Source: Selenomonadaceae bacterium (GTDB lineage: Bacteria; Bacillota; Negativicutes; Selenomonadales; Selenomonadaceae). From it: a stretch of 17,260 nt of DNA. The notes beneath the pieces are model-generated. The model had not been told where the DNA came from. It did not search any database and saw only the letters and a list, made by a program, of their open reading frames with translations. The position numbers and the translations under genes are program-made. The DNA is taken from the NCBI GenBank assembly GCA_017529085.1, contig JAFXOC010000518.1, positions 1-17,260 of the forward strand, given 5' to 3'. Shown piece by piece: positions 1 through 5,331 of this stretch. The stretch's first letter is position 1. Each line of letters opens with the position of its first letter.

Positions 1-174
1 ATCGCTTATTTTTTTGCTTTCATCTTCGTCATGGTCGGTGTCAATATTACCTGTTAGTAAACCGACTAATTTATCTATTTCATCTTGTTCAAGTACTTCA
101 CTAGGATCTTCATATTTTTCATTTAAGAAATTCAGATATGTATCTAAATCTATTTGGTTCTGTTTATCGTCCAT
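1..174 (-). CDS. Hypothetical acidic protein, N-terminal 58 residues only
   Basis: An open frame starts at ATG 174-172 and runs off the left edge of the window without a stop, so only 58 residues are visible. I do not recognise it. The visible part is very acidic, begins MDDKQNQIDLDTYLNFL and ends in a stretch rich in Asp, Glu and Lys (TDHDEDESKK); no signal peptide or membrane segment is seen. A modest ribosome-binding site (GGTGAG on the minus strand) lies about 9 bases upstream. It follows the gene at 320-946 in the same direction after a 145-base gap. A 22-codon reading frame with a better ribosome-binding site ends inside its first codons, which suggests translational coupling. That it is a gene rests on the uninterrupted frame and context only. 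Confidence 0.55.
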   Translation of the reverse strand, partial: MDDKQNQIDLDTYLNFLNEKYEDPSEVLEQDEIDKLVGLLTGNIDTDHDEDESKKISD

Positions 175-232
175 TTTTACATCTCACCCAACTTTTGAGA
201 TTCAAATCATATTGAAAGGAGATTTCAATCAT
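164..232 (-). CDS. Possible 22-residue leader peptide
   Basis: ATG at 232-230 is preceded by the strong purine-rich site GAGGGGGAG at 247-239 with a 6-base spacer. The frame reads MIEISFQYDLNLKSWVRCKN plus two more residues and ends at TAA 166-164. That stop lies inside the third and fourth codons of the gene at 1-174, the arrangement expected for translational coupling. No homologue is known to me. It could equally be the true start of the downstream gene with a frameshift, or a chance frame. Confidence 0.3.
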   Translation of the reverse strand: MIEISFQYDLNLKSWVRCKNGR

Positions 233-242
233 TGAAAACTCC
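218..242. repeat. Inverted repeat over a ribosome-binding site
   Basis: Two 11-base arms (218-228 and 232-242) around a 3-base centre match as inverted repeats with one mismatch. On the minus-strand transcript the 5' arm contains part of the GAGGGGGAG site and the 3' arm contains the first codons of the 22-codon frame at 164-232. Folding would hide that ribosome-binding site. It could instead be a protein operator; no T-tract follows, so it is not a typical terminator. Confidence 0.45.
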
Positions 243-290
243 CCCTCGCATACTTATTTTCAACTTGTTAAATTCTATCATAAATTTTCA

Positions 291-315
291 TAAAATTGGT
301 CGCTTCGGAAGCGAC
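291..315 (-). terminator. Weak intrinsic terminator after the gene at 320-946
   Basis: A perfect 7-bp stem (299-305 with 309-315) with a 3-base loop lies just beyond the stop codon at 320. On the minus strand it is followed by CAATTTTA, a short T-run, so termination is probably partial. It separates this gene from the unit at 1-232. Confidence 0.5.
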
Positions 316-319
316 ATTT

Positions 320-946
320 TTAATTTTTCGCCCGTTCACCTAAAATTGGGAAACCATATTGAAATAACACTTCATTTATAAGGAGTATATCGTGAATTTC
401 ATTATACAAGAAATAAGTGATAACAACATCACCCCTTCTACTCATGCTTAATGTAAATCCTGCTCTATGAAGCAAGTCCAGCGCATCATCATAGGAAAGT
501 TCCAGAGCTAATACGAGCAAAATTGCGGTATCTTTGCTTGGCTGATAGTCTTTATTGCTTCTTATTTTTGAAAACAAACGCCTGTCAATTCCCGCTTTTT
601 TGTAAATTTCGGTATCGGTTAAACCTTTAACTTTAATATGCCTAAAAAGCCGTTCAGCAAAAGTGTCCTCTTTATCGGTAAAAATTTTATCGATAGCATA
701 TTTTATTTTATCTATAATCCTGCCAGAAGGCTTTTTATCAATAGGTTGTTGATTCCAAGCTTCACTGTCTTTGGGAATATCGTCTGTAGGCAAATCAAGA
801 TTAACTATTTTAACAATACCGTCTTCATCGCCAGATGAAATAGATGCGGAAAATTTGATATTTGATCGCTCTTTTACAATTTTTACGGGGCTAAGATAGT
901 AAGTTTTTAAAAATCTACCAATATCTTGCAAAAGTTTTTCATCCAT
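320..946 (-). CDS. Protein with the helical C-terminal domain seen in Firmicute macrodomain proteins
   Basis: The start is ATG 946-944, because GAGGTG lies 6 bases upstream; the longer frame to 1009 has no such site and its extra residues look like leader sequence. The protein has 208 residues. Residues about 95-208 form an all-helical region with the motif IDRRLFSKIRSNKDYQPSK at about 120-138 and ending near GFPILG. From memory, this resembles the domain fused to the C-terminus of ADP-ribose-binding macrodomain proteins and some other Firmicute proteins. Here no macrodomain precedes it; residues 1-90 are unrecognised and contain an acidic patch (SSGDEDG) and a Lys-rich stretch. The segment around 120-150 could form a helix-turn-helix, but DNA binding is not shown. 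The gene is AT-rich compared with the ribosomal operon. Function unknown; an accessory, signalling or defence role is a guess. Confidence 0.75.
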   Translation of the reverse strand: MDEKLLQDIGRFLKTYYLSPVKIVKERSNIKFSASISSGDEDGIVKIVNLDLPTDDIPKDSEAWNQQPIDKKPSGRIIDKIKYAIDKIFTDKEDTFAERLFRHIKVKGLTDTEIYKKAGIDRRLFSKIRSNKDYQPSKDTAILLVLALELSYDDALDLLHRAGFTLSMSRRGDVVITYFLYNEIHDILLINEVLFQYGFPILGERAKN

Positions 947-1019
947 AAATTTCACCTCAAAATATAAAAAAGATGCTGCGGTCAGCTCTAAAAGAGAACA
1001 CCTCAACATTTATGATAAA

Positions 1020-1063
1020 ACGCAAGCCTCATAACACATCGAGACTTGCGTTTCTTGTTTTTT
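1020..1063 (-). terminator. Intrinsic terminator behind the rplQ remnant
   Basis: An 11-bp stem joins 1020-1030 and 1041-1051. Its only irregular pair is a G-U wobble when read as minus-strand RNA, where the plus strand would have an A-C mismatch, so it is best formed by minus-strand transcripts. TTTT follows on the minus side. It starts a few bases beyond the stop of the rplQ remnant, just as the other terminator follows the intact rplQ, and may be the original operon terminator. It also ends the gene at 1211-1762. Confidence 0.7.
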
Positions 1064-1185
1064 ATACAAGTTCAATTATCGCCATAGGCGCAGCGTCGCC
1101 GCATCTTGACCCCAATTTTAAAATTCCGGTGTATCTGCCATTCCTGTCGGCGTATTTTGCGACGATTTCGTTAAAGAGTTTCCTT
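1062..1185 (-). pseudogene. Decayed duplicate of the rplQ 3' end
   Basis: The last 124 bases of rplQ (2049-2172) are repeated here in the same orientation with 14 mismatches by hand count (about 89% identity). Translated in the rplQ frame it gives 40 residues from RKLFNEI to AIIELV followed by TAA. Six residues differ from L17 (including Pro to Ser, Arg to Cys and Arg to Gly), and there is an in-frame TGA a few codons upstream of the match. It has no start or ribosome-binding site. It is therefore a remnant and not a gene. It lies 25 bases beyond the stop of the gene at 1211-1762, so that gene sits between two rplQ ends. Confidence 0.92.
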
Positions 1186-1210
1186 CGTAATCATAACTCA
1201 AGAGCTTTCT

Positions 1211-1762
1211 TCATGCAATTTTCACTGTTACAATGTCAACAGCGACAATCTTTTTATGTTCCTGCCCTGAAATATAAAGACTTGGATTATCATCACGCTC
1301 TGTCAGCACTATATACGACATAGGAGCATAAATATTGGATTTTGGCGATTCCTTTGCTAAAAATAAGTGTAAATACAATTCCCGTTCTTTTTCATATATG
1401 ACGAACGAGGCTTGTATACGAGTATTTCTTACCCGTTGAGAATAAAATCTAAAAACATCGCCGCGCTCCATAAGACTGTAGATCCGAGAAAAAAATTCAA
1501 TACGCCTCTTTATTTTATCAAAACCGATACGATTTATCTTCCTCAGAAGTTTTATGCTCAGTTCACCTGATTTTATCCGCTCATATCCGCTTTTACCAAT
1601 ATACTGTCGATTTTTTGTAACGTGTTGTATACCAAGTAAATGACAAAATGCTTCTAAAAAAAATCGAACTTCTATTATTGTTCCATTTGCCAACGTATAA
1701 CGAAAAATTTTATCCAGTAAATTCTGCTCATAATAATTTTGAAGCACTTGCAAATCAATCAT
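1211..1762 (-). CDS. PBECR4-like nuclease-domain protein (phage/toxin family)
   Basis: The start is ATG 1762-1760 (MIDLQVLQNYYEQNLLDKIF), with GAAAGG 9 bases upstream, giving 183 residues. The frame stays open upstream to a TTG at 1858, but that stretch is the structured leader and is unlikely to be translated. The layout resembles what I remember of PBECR4 (phage-Barnase-EndoU-ColicinE5/D-RelE-like nuclease 4): a YYEQNLL start, VRFFLEAFCHLLGIQHV at about residues 42-58, a central Lys/Arg-rich helical part with YERIKSGEL, then a strand-rich end containing LYLHLFLA and HKKIVAVDI. That family occurs in phages and polymorphic toxin loci and is predicted to cleave RNA; I infer the same fold, but activity is unproven and I cannot name catalytic residues. 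No antitoxin gene is evident. The gene has its own promoter and leader and lies between two rplQ ends. Confidence 0.7.
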   Translation of the reverse strand: MIDLQVLQNYYEQNLLDKIFRYTLANGTIIEVRFFLEAFCHLLGIQHVTKNRQYIGKSGYERIKSGELSIKLLRKINRIGFDKIKRRIEFFSRIYSLMERGDVFRFYSQRVRNTRIQASFVIYEKERELYLHLFLAKESPKSNIYAPMSYIVLTERDDNPSLYISGQEHKKIVAVDIVTVKIA

Positions 1763-1930
1763 ACAAAATAGCCTTTCAATAAGAAAAGAGGGAGAATTGC
1801 GCTTACAATTCCCCCACCTCGAGCAGCGACGAGTTTCCCTACCCTCGCCGACGGTCAACTCCGTTGCATATTTATCGTCCCCAAACGGAAGGGATGGCTA
1901 CAGCCGCTCATAGTAACCACACTTCATCTT
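1763..1930 (-). promoter_or_regulatory. Structured 5' leader RNA of the PBECR4-like gene
   Basis: About 168 nt lie between the predicted transcription start (near 1930) and the start codon at 1762. Hairpins visible by eye are 1884-1890 with 1859-1865, 1844-1850 with 1827-1833, and the terminator-like 1806-1815 with 1790-1799. Each irregular pair is a G-U wobble in minus-strand RNA but an A-C mismatch on the plus strand, which favours a functional minus-strand RNA. The last hairpin is followed by TCTTTTCTT before the ribosome-binding site, as in transcription attenuators. A 9-codon frame (MKCGYYERL, 1927-1898) starts near the 5' end without a ribosome-binding site. I do not recognise a known riboswitch or T-box. 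The G-rich 3' part is also loosely like the right end of IS200/IS605 elements. Confidence 0.6.
1777..1815 (-). terminator. Attenuator-like terminator before the PBECR4-like gene
   Basis: A 10-bp stem (1806-1815 with 1790-1799, one G-U pair in the minus-strand RNA) with a 6-base loop is followed on the minus strand by TCTTTTCTT. It ends about 27 bases before the start codon at 1762. Its position inside a leader, after a promoter and before the gene, suggests control by premature termination. A second reading is that it ends an unrelated small RNA. Confidence 0.6.
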
Positions 1931-1936
1931 GTCTTT

Positions 1937-1965
1937 AGGATACACGAATTGTTTGTTATTGTCAA
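1937..1965 (-). promoter_or_regulatory. Sigma-A-type promoter of the PBECR4-like gene
   Basis: On the minus strand a perfect -35 box TTGACA (1965-1960) is followed after exactly 17 bases by TATCCT (1942-1937), which matches 4 of 6 bases of the -10 consensus. It lies downstream of the rplQ terminator, so the gene at 1211-1762 is transcribed independently of the ribosomal operon. Confidence 0.75.
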
Positions 1966-2019
1966 GCAATTTATCGTTCCGATATGGTTAAACCATTTTC
2001 CTGTAAATCATTCCCCACC

Positions 2020-2050
2020 AAAAAACGCTCGGTTGCCCGAGCGTTTTTTT
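2020..2050 (-). terminator. Intrinsic terminator of the rpmJ-rplQ operon
   Basis: The stem AACGCTCGG/CCGAGCGTT (2024-2032 with 2037-2045) has a 4-base loop and is flanked by A and T runs on both sides, so it can terminate in both directions. It begins directly at the rplQ stop codon (TAA 2051-2049) and is followed by TTTTTT on the minus strand. Confidence 0.9.
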
Positions 2051-2172
2051 ATACTAATTCAATTATCGCCATAGGCGCAGCGTCGCCACGTCTTGGGCCC
2101 ATTTTTAAGATTCTGGTGTATCCGCCGTTTCTGTCGGCGTATTTTGCGCCGATTTCGTTGAAGAGTTTCCTT
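2049..2172. repeat. Intact-gene copy of the rplQ-end direct repeat
   Basis: This is the 3' end of functional rplQ. The same 124 bases occur again in direct orientation at 1062-1185 with about 14 differences. Both copies end at the same CCTT on the plus strand, beyond which similarity stops, and both run into a T-rich terminator arm on the other side. The two copies are 863 bases apart. Confidence 0.9.
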
Positions 2173-2381
2173 ACCACATCTTCGTCCACCAAACGCGCTA
2201 TGGCTTGACGGCGCGCACTTAAATCGCCGCGCTTGGCTAAGGTTATGAGATGATCAACCAATCCTCTCATTTCCTTGGCTTTCGATTCCGTCGTCTCTAT
2301 GCGTCCGTATTTGAAGAAAGATGTCAGGATGCTCTTAAACAGGGCGCGTCTTGCGCCGGAGTTTCGTCCTAACTTTCTCAC
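2049..2381 (-). CDS. rplQ: Ribosomal protein L17
   Basis: L17 is a large-subunit protein near the exit tunnel. The protein has 110 residues and carries the family's N-terminal RKLGRNSGARRALFKS and central GRIETTESKAKEMR motifs, and it ends at GDAAPMAIIELV. It starts at GTG 2381-2379 behind GGAGGG; it lacks the one or two residues (M-x-Y) that commonly precede RKLGR. It is the last gene of the alpha operon, 17 bases after rpoA, and is closed by the terminator at 2020-2050. Its last 41 codons are duplicated as a remnant downstream, so the present 3' end may have come with the inserted cassette. Confidence 0.97.
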   Translation of the reverse strand: MRKLGRNSGARRALFKSILTSFFKYGRIETTESKAKEMRGLVDHLITLAKRGDLSARRQAIARLVDEDVVRKLFNEIGAKYADRNGGYTRILKMGPRRGDAAPMAIIELV

Positions 2382-2398
2382 TTGTTTCCCTCCAATTA

Positions 2399-3364
2399 TC
2401 AGTCGTGTCCGTTTGAAAGCGAAAGACCAAGTTCGTGAAGTTTCTTTTTAACCTCGTCCAAGGATTTCCTGCCAAGGTTTCTCACCTTCATCATATCGTC
2501 TTCCGTTTTAGCCGCCAGTTCCGCAACCGTATTTATTTCAGCCCGTTTCAAGCAGTTGAAGGAACGCACCGAAAGATCAAGTTCTTCAATGGTCATCTCA
2601 AGAGCCTTTGAATGTTCGTCTTCAACCGGCGCCTCTTCCACAATTTCTTCTTCCTCTTCCATTTCCAAAGCCGCGCTGTCCATGTTCTGGAAAAGTCTAA
2701 GGTGCATAACGAATATGCCTGCGGCTCTTGCCACAGCTTCTTCCGGGCTTATCGTGCCGTTTGTCCAAACCTCCAAAATGAGTTTGTCATAGTCCATGAC
2801 GTTGCCCACGCGGGTGTCCTGCACCGTATAGTTTACGCGGGACACAGGCGAAAAGATGGAGTCGATGGGGATAAGCCCGATTACGTCGTCGGACTTCTTG
2901 TTGCGCTCTGCGGGAACATAGCCCCTGCCGCGCTCCACCGTCATCTCCATATAAAGTTTGCCGTCTTCGTTCAAAGTCGCAATGTGAAGATCAGGGTTTA
3001 AAACCTCCACATCTTCGTCATGGATAACGTCCGCGCCGGTTACTTCCATTTCGCCCTCGGCTTCTATCCTGATGGTCCGAGGCTCGTTGCCCTGCATCTT
3101 TAAGCAGAGCTGCTTCAAATTAAGAACTATATTGGTAACGTCGTCCCGTACGCCGGGTACGGTAGAAAATTCGTGAAGAACGCCGTCTATTTTAATGGAG
3201 GTAATCGCCGCCCCTTCAAGGGAGGAAAGCAGCATACGACGAAGACCGTTCCCTATTGTCGTGCCGTAGCCGCGCTCAAGCGGCTCGCATATAAACTTAC
3301 CGTAACGTCTGTCTTCGCTTATTTCTGCAATCTCAATCTTCGTAGGTTTTTCGATGTCTATCAT
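2399..3364 (-). CDS. rpoA: RNA polymerase alpha subunit
   Basis: Alpha forms the dimer on which RNA polymerase is assembled, and its C-terminal domain binds UP elements and activators. The 321 residues have the N-terminal assembly domain (about 1-230, with ERGYGTTIGNGLRRMLLSSL near residue 28). A very acidic linker follows (EMEEEEEIVEEAPVEDE), then the C-terminal domain with LDLSVRSFNCLKRAEI and the RNLGRKSLDEVKKKL helix-hairpin-helix. It starts at ATG 3364 behind GGGGGAGG. A 52-base gap separates it from rpsD; I see no clear promoter or terminator there. Confidence 0.98.
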   Translation of the reverse strand: MIDIEKPTKIEIAEISEDRRYGKFICEPLERGYGTTIGNGLRRMLLSSLEGAAITSIKIDGVLHEFSTVPGVRDDVTNIVLNLKQLCLKMQGNEPRTIRIEAEGEMEVTGADVIHDEDVEVLNPDLHIATLNEDGKLYMEMTVERGRGYVPAERNKKSDDVIGLIPIDSIFSPVSRVNYTVQDTRVGNVMDYDKLILEVWTNGTISPEEAVARAAGIFVMHLRLFQNMDSAALEMEEEEEIVEEAPVEDEHSKALEMTIEELDLSVRSFNCLKRAEINTVAELAAKTEDDMMKVRNLGRKSLDEVKKKLHELGLSLSNGHD

Positions 3365-3416
3365 CTGAACCTCCCCCGTTGTCTTACTATAGGAGTAATT
3401 GCCACAAAATCAGTAG

Positions 3417-4010
3417 TTATCTCGAATAAAGTTCGACAATGGCCTGCTCATTAACAGGAACATCGATATCATCGCGGCTTGGGAAACGAGCAACTTTGCC
3501 CGTCAATTTCTCTTGGTCGGCTTCGAGCCATGCGGGAGCCGAAAGAGCGTTCTGAGACTCTCTCAATTCCTTAAAGAAGGCGTTGGTTGCGCTCTTTTCC
3601 GCAACAGCCACAACGTCTCCCACAGACACCAATGCGGAGGGAATATCAAGACGCTTGCCGTTTACGGTTATATGCCCGTGACGCACAATCTGACGCGCCT
3701 GACGACGGGTGTTTGCAAGTCCCAAACGGAAAACCACATTGTCAATGCGACGCTCTAAGAGCCCGAGCAAGTTTTCGCCGGTAACGCCCTGCATTATCTT
3801 CGCTTTTTCGTAATATCCGCGGAACTGCTTTTCAAGCACGCCGTAGATAAATTTCGCCTTTTGTTTCTCTTTAAGCTGAAGTCCGTACTCGCTGACCTTA
3901 CGGTTGGTTTTTTCAAGCTTTCTCTTGGAAACCTTGCTCCTGCCGATAACGGCGGGTTCCAAACCCAAGGCGCGGCAACGCTTCAGCGCGGGAACTCTGT
4001 CTATAGCCAT
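3417..4010 (-). CDS. rpsD: Ribosomal protein S4, zinc-free type
   Basis: S4 initiates assembly of the 30S body by binding 16S rRNA and, in some bacteria, represses its own operon. The 197 residues include the S4 RNA-binding domain at about 90-150 (LERRIDNVVFRLGLANTRRQ, then RHGHITVNGKRLDIPS). The N-terminus RCRALGLEPAVIG has only one cysteine, so the zinc-binding cluster of C+ S4 proteins is missing. The C-terminal DVPVNEQAIVELYSR is typical. It starts at ATG 4010, 17 bases after rpsK. Confidence 0.97.
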   Translation of the reverse strand: MAIDRVPALKRCRALGLEPAVIGRSKVSKRKLEKTNRKVSEYGLQLKEKQKAKFIYGVLEKQFRGYYEKAKIMQGVTGENLLGLLERRIDNVVFRLGLANTRRQARQIVRHGHITVNGKRLDIPSALVSVGDVVAVAEKSATNAFFKELRESQNALSAPAWLEADQEKLTGKVARFPSRDDIDVPVNEQAIVELYSR

Positions 4011-4027
4011 CTATTTCAACACCTCCA

Positions 4028-4420
4028 TCATACTCTTCTGCGCTTAGGCGGACGGCAACCGTTATGGGGAATGGGAGTCACGTCTTTAATCATGTTGACC
4101 TCAAGTCCCGTTGCCTGAAGGGAACGAATGGCGGCCTCACGACCTGCGCCGGGTCCCTTAACGTATACTTCAACCTGTTTTAAACCGTGTTCCATAGCAG
4201 CTTTTGCCGCAACTTCGGCTGCCATCTGAGCCGCAAAAGGCGTGCTCTTTCTGGAACCGCGGAACCCGAGTCCGCCGGCGGAAGCCCATGAAAGGGCGTT
4301 GCCGCTCTTATCGGTGAGCGTTACGATGGTGTTGTTAAAGGTGGAGCTTATATGCGCCACCCCATATTCTATATTTTTACGGACTTTTTTCTTCGTCCTA
4401 GTAGTCTTTTTGACTGCCAC
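4028..4420 (-). CDS. rpsK: Ribosomal protein S11
   Basis: S11 lies on the platform of the 30S subunit and contacts mRNA near the E site. The 130 residues carry the family landmarks VAHISSTFNNTIVTLTD, WASAGGLGFRGSRKSTPFAA, VKGPGAGREAAIRSL and the basic C-terminus NGCRPPKRRRV. The start is GTG 4420-4418, with an AGGAGG site directly upstream, and the gene follows rpsM after 30 bases. Confidence 0.98.
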   Translation of the reverse strand: MAVKKTTRTKKKVRKNIEYGVAHISSTFNNTIVTLTDKSGNALSWASAGGLGFRGSRKSTPFAAQMAAEVAAKAAMEHGLKQVEVYVKGPGAGREAAIRSLQATGLEVNMIKDVTPIPHNGCRPPKRRRV

Positions 4421-4450
4421 CTCTAGTCCTCCTTTTGACCCTTACTCAAA

Positions 4451-4822
4451 TCAGTCCTTCTTCTTGCCTGCTACCAACTTTTTGGGACCTTTGCGAGTAC
4501 GAGCGTTGTTCTTCGTGTTCTGTCCGCGAACGGGAAGACCGAGACGATGACGACGGCCACGGTAGCAGCCGATATCAACGAGTCTCTTGATGTTCATCTG
4601 AATATCGCGGCGAAGGTCGCCCTCCACTACGGCATTCTTGTCGATGGCATCGCGAAGTTTTACAACTTCATCCTCCGTTAAATCGCGAGTACGAGTGTCC
4701 GGGTTAATGCCCGTTATCCCTAAAATCTTCTGGCTGGTCTTTAAGCCTATGCCGAAGATATAAGTGAGAGCAATCTCCACCCGCTTGTCACGGGGTAAAT
4801 CTACACCGGCAATACGCGCCAT
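4451..4822 (-). CDS. rpsM: Ribosomal protein S13
   Basis: S13 sits in the 30S head and bridges to the 50S subunit and the P-site tRNA. The 123 residues begin MARIAGVDLPRDKRVEIALT, carry the YIFGIGLKTSQKIL helix-turn motif, GCYRGRRHRLGLPVRGQ, and a lysine-rich tail that contacts tRNA. ATG 4822 is preceded by an AAGGAGG site. It follows rpmJ by 21 bases. Confidence 0.98.
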   Translation of the reverse strand: MARIAGVDLPRDKRVEIALTYIFGIGLKTSQKILGITGINPDTRTRDLTEDEVVKLRDAIDKNAVVEGDLRRDIQMNIKRLVDIGCYRGRRHRLGLPVRGQNTKNNARTRKGPKKLVAGKKKD

Positions 4823-4843
4823 ATTCTTACCTCCTTTCTATTT

Positions 4844-4957
4844 TCAGCCCTGACGCTGTTTATGCTTGGGATTTTCGCAAATCACCATTACGCGACCCTT
4901 GCGTTTAATCACTTTGCATTTTTCACATATCTTTTTTACCGAAGGCTTAACTTTCAA
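4844..4957 (-). CDS. rpmJ: Ribosomal protein L36, zinc-binding type
   Basis: This is a 37-residue protein of the large subunit. It begins MKVKPSVKKICEKCKVIKRK and ends with a CENPKHKQRQG motif, so it has the C-x2-C ... C-x4-H zinc ligands of the classical form. The start is TTG 4957-4955, with AGGAGGGGG just upstream. It is the first gene after the promoter at 4990-5018 and therefore leads the alpha operon. Zinc-containing L36 is the form that is replaced by cysteine-free paralogues under zinc limitation in many bacteria. Confidence 0.96.
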   Translation of the reverse strand: MKVKPSVKKICEKCKVIKRKGRVMVICENPKHKQRQG

Positions 4958-4989
4958 AGCTTCCCCCTCCTTAATCACTAAACCCCTGC

Positions 4990-5018
4990 ATTGTATCACG
5001 AATTTTTATTTTTATCAA
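4990..5018 (-). promoter_or_regulatory. Strong sigma-A-type promoter of the rpmJ-rplQ operon
   Basis: On the minus strand, -35 TTGATA (5018-5013, 5 of 6 consensus bases) is followed after 17 bases by -10 TACAAT (4995-4990, 5 of 6), with TG one base before the -10 box as in extended -10 promoters. The AT-rich spacer and its place 33 bases before the rpmJ start make this the likely main promoter for rpmJ, rpsM, rpsK, rpsD, rpoA and rplQ. Confidence 0.85.
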
Positions 5019-5055
5019 ATGTTTTATGGCAATCCGTACAAATTTCGACTTCCAT

Positions 5056-5090
5056 GATGGTTTCCCCGCCCTTCGGGCGGGGAAACCATC
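5056..5090. terminator. Perfect 16-bp hairpin between infA and rpmJ
   Basis: Positions 5056-5071 pair perfectly with 5075-5090 around a TTC loop; the stem is GC-rich near the loop. It lies 22 bases beyond the infA stop codon. No T-tract follows on either strand, so it is not a textbook intrinsic terminator. It may stop or stabilise the 3' end of the long S10-spc transcript, or be a dispersed palindromic repeat. Confidence 0.55.
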
Positions 5091-5112
5091 AAAAATAAAC
5101 TTTATTTGCCGT

Positions 5113-5331
5113 TTATTTAAATCTATATGTAATTCTGCCTCTCGTAAGATCGTAAGGAGTGAGTTCGATGGTTACTTTATCCCCCGGAAGTATTCTTATA
5201 AAGTTCATGCGAATTTTCCCGGAGACGTGCGCCAACACCACGTGACCGTTCTCGAGTTCCACCTGAAACATGGCGTTTGGCAAGGCTTCCAAAACTTTGC
5301 CTTCTACTTCGATAACATCTTGTTTGGACAT
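5113..5331 (-). CDS. infA: Translation initiation factor IF-1
   Basis: IF-1 binds the A site of the 30S subunit during initiation. The 72 residues form one OB-fold with the conserved VEGKVLEALPNAMFQVELEN, VLAHVSGKIRMNFIRILPGD and YDLTRGRITYRFK motifs, and the length is the family's usual one. ATG 5331 is preceded by AAGGAGAA. It follows adk by only 11 bases; the map gene often found between them is absent. The 16-bp hairpin at 5056-5090 follows. Confidence 0.97.
   Translation of the reverse strand: MSKQDVIEVEGKVLEALPNAMFQVELENGHVVLAHVSGKIRMNFIRILPGDKVTIELTPYDLTRGRITYRFK

Noticed and set aside
947..1019. Promoter of the gene at 320-946
   Set aside because: TATATT is present near 963-968 on the minus strand, but no acceptable -35 box lies 16-18 bases upstream. 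The imperfect palindrome at 980-1002 matches only 6 of 9 pairs.
1062..1185. Classical attachment site of an integrase
   Set aside because: The repeat is much longer and more diverged than a typical core site and no integrase gene is in the window, so I describe a duplicated gene end and leave the mechanism open.
973..1323. Plus-strand open frame of 116 codons
   Set aside because: It runs across the antisense of the rplQ remnant and of the PBECR4-like gene and has no family resemblance or ribosome-binding site.
1763..1858. N-terminal extension of the PBECR4-like gene from TTG 1858
   Set aside because: The extra 32 residues coincide with the leader hairpins, there is no ribosome-binding site at the TTG, and ATG 1762 has a site and matches the expected start of the domain.
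1763..1930. Right end of an IS200/IS605 element with a TnpB guide-RNA scaffold
   Set aside because: The G-rich 3' part is loosely reminiscent of such ends, but no TnpB frame is readable upstream and a good promoter lies in front. Kept only as an alternative for the leader.
1984..2208. Plus-strand open frame of 74 codons
   Set aside because: It is antisense to the rplQ 3' end and its terminator. Its similarity to the frame at 973-1323 only reflects the duplicated rplQ end.
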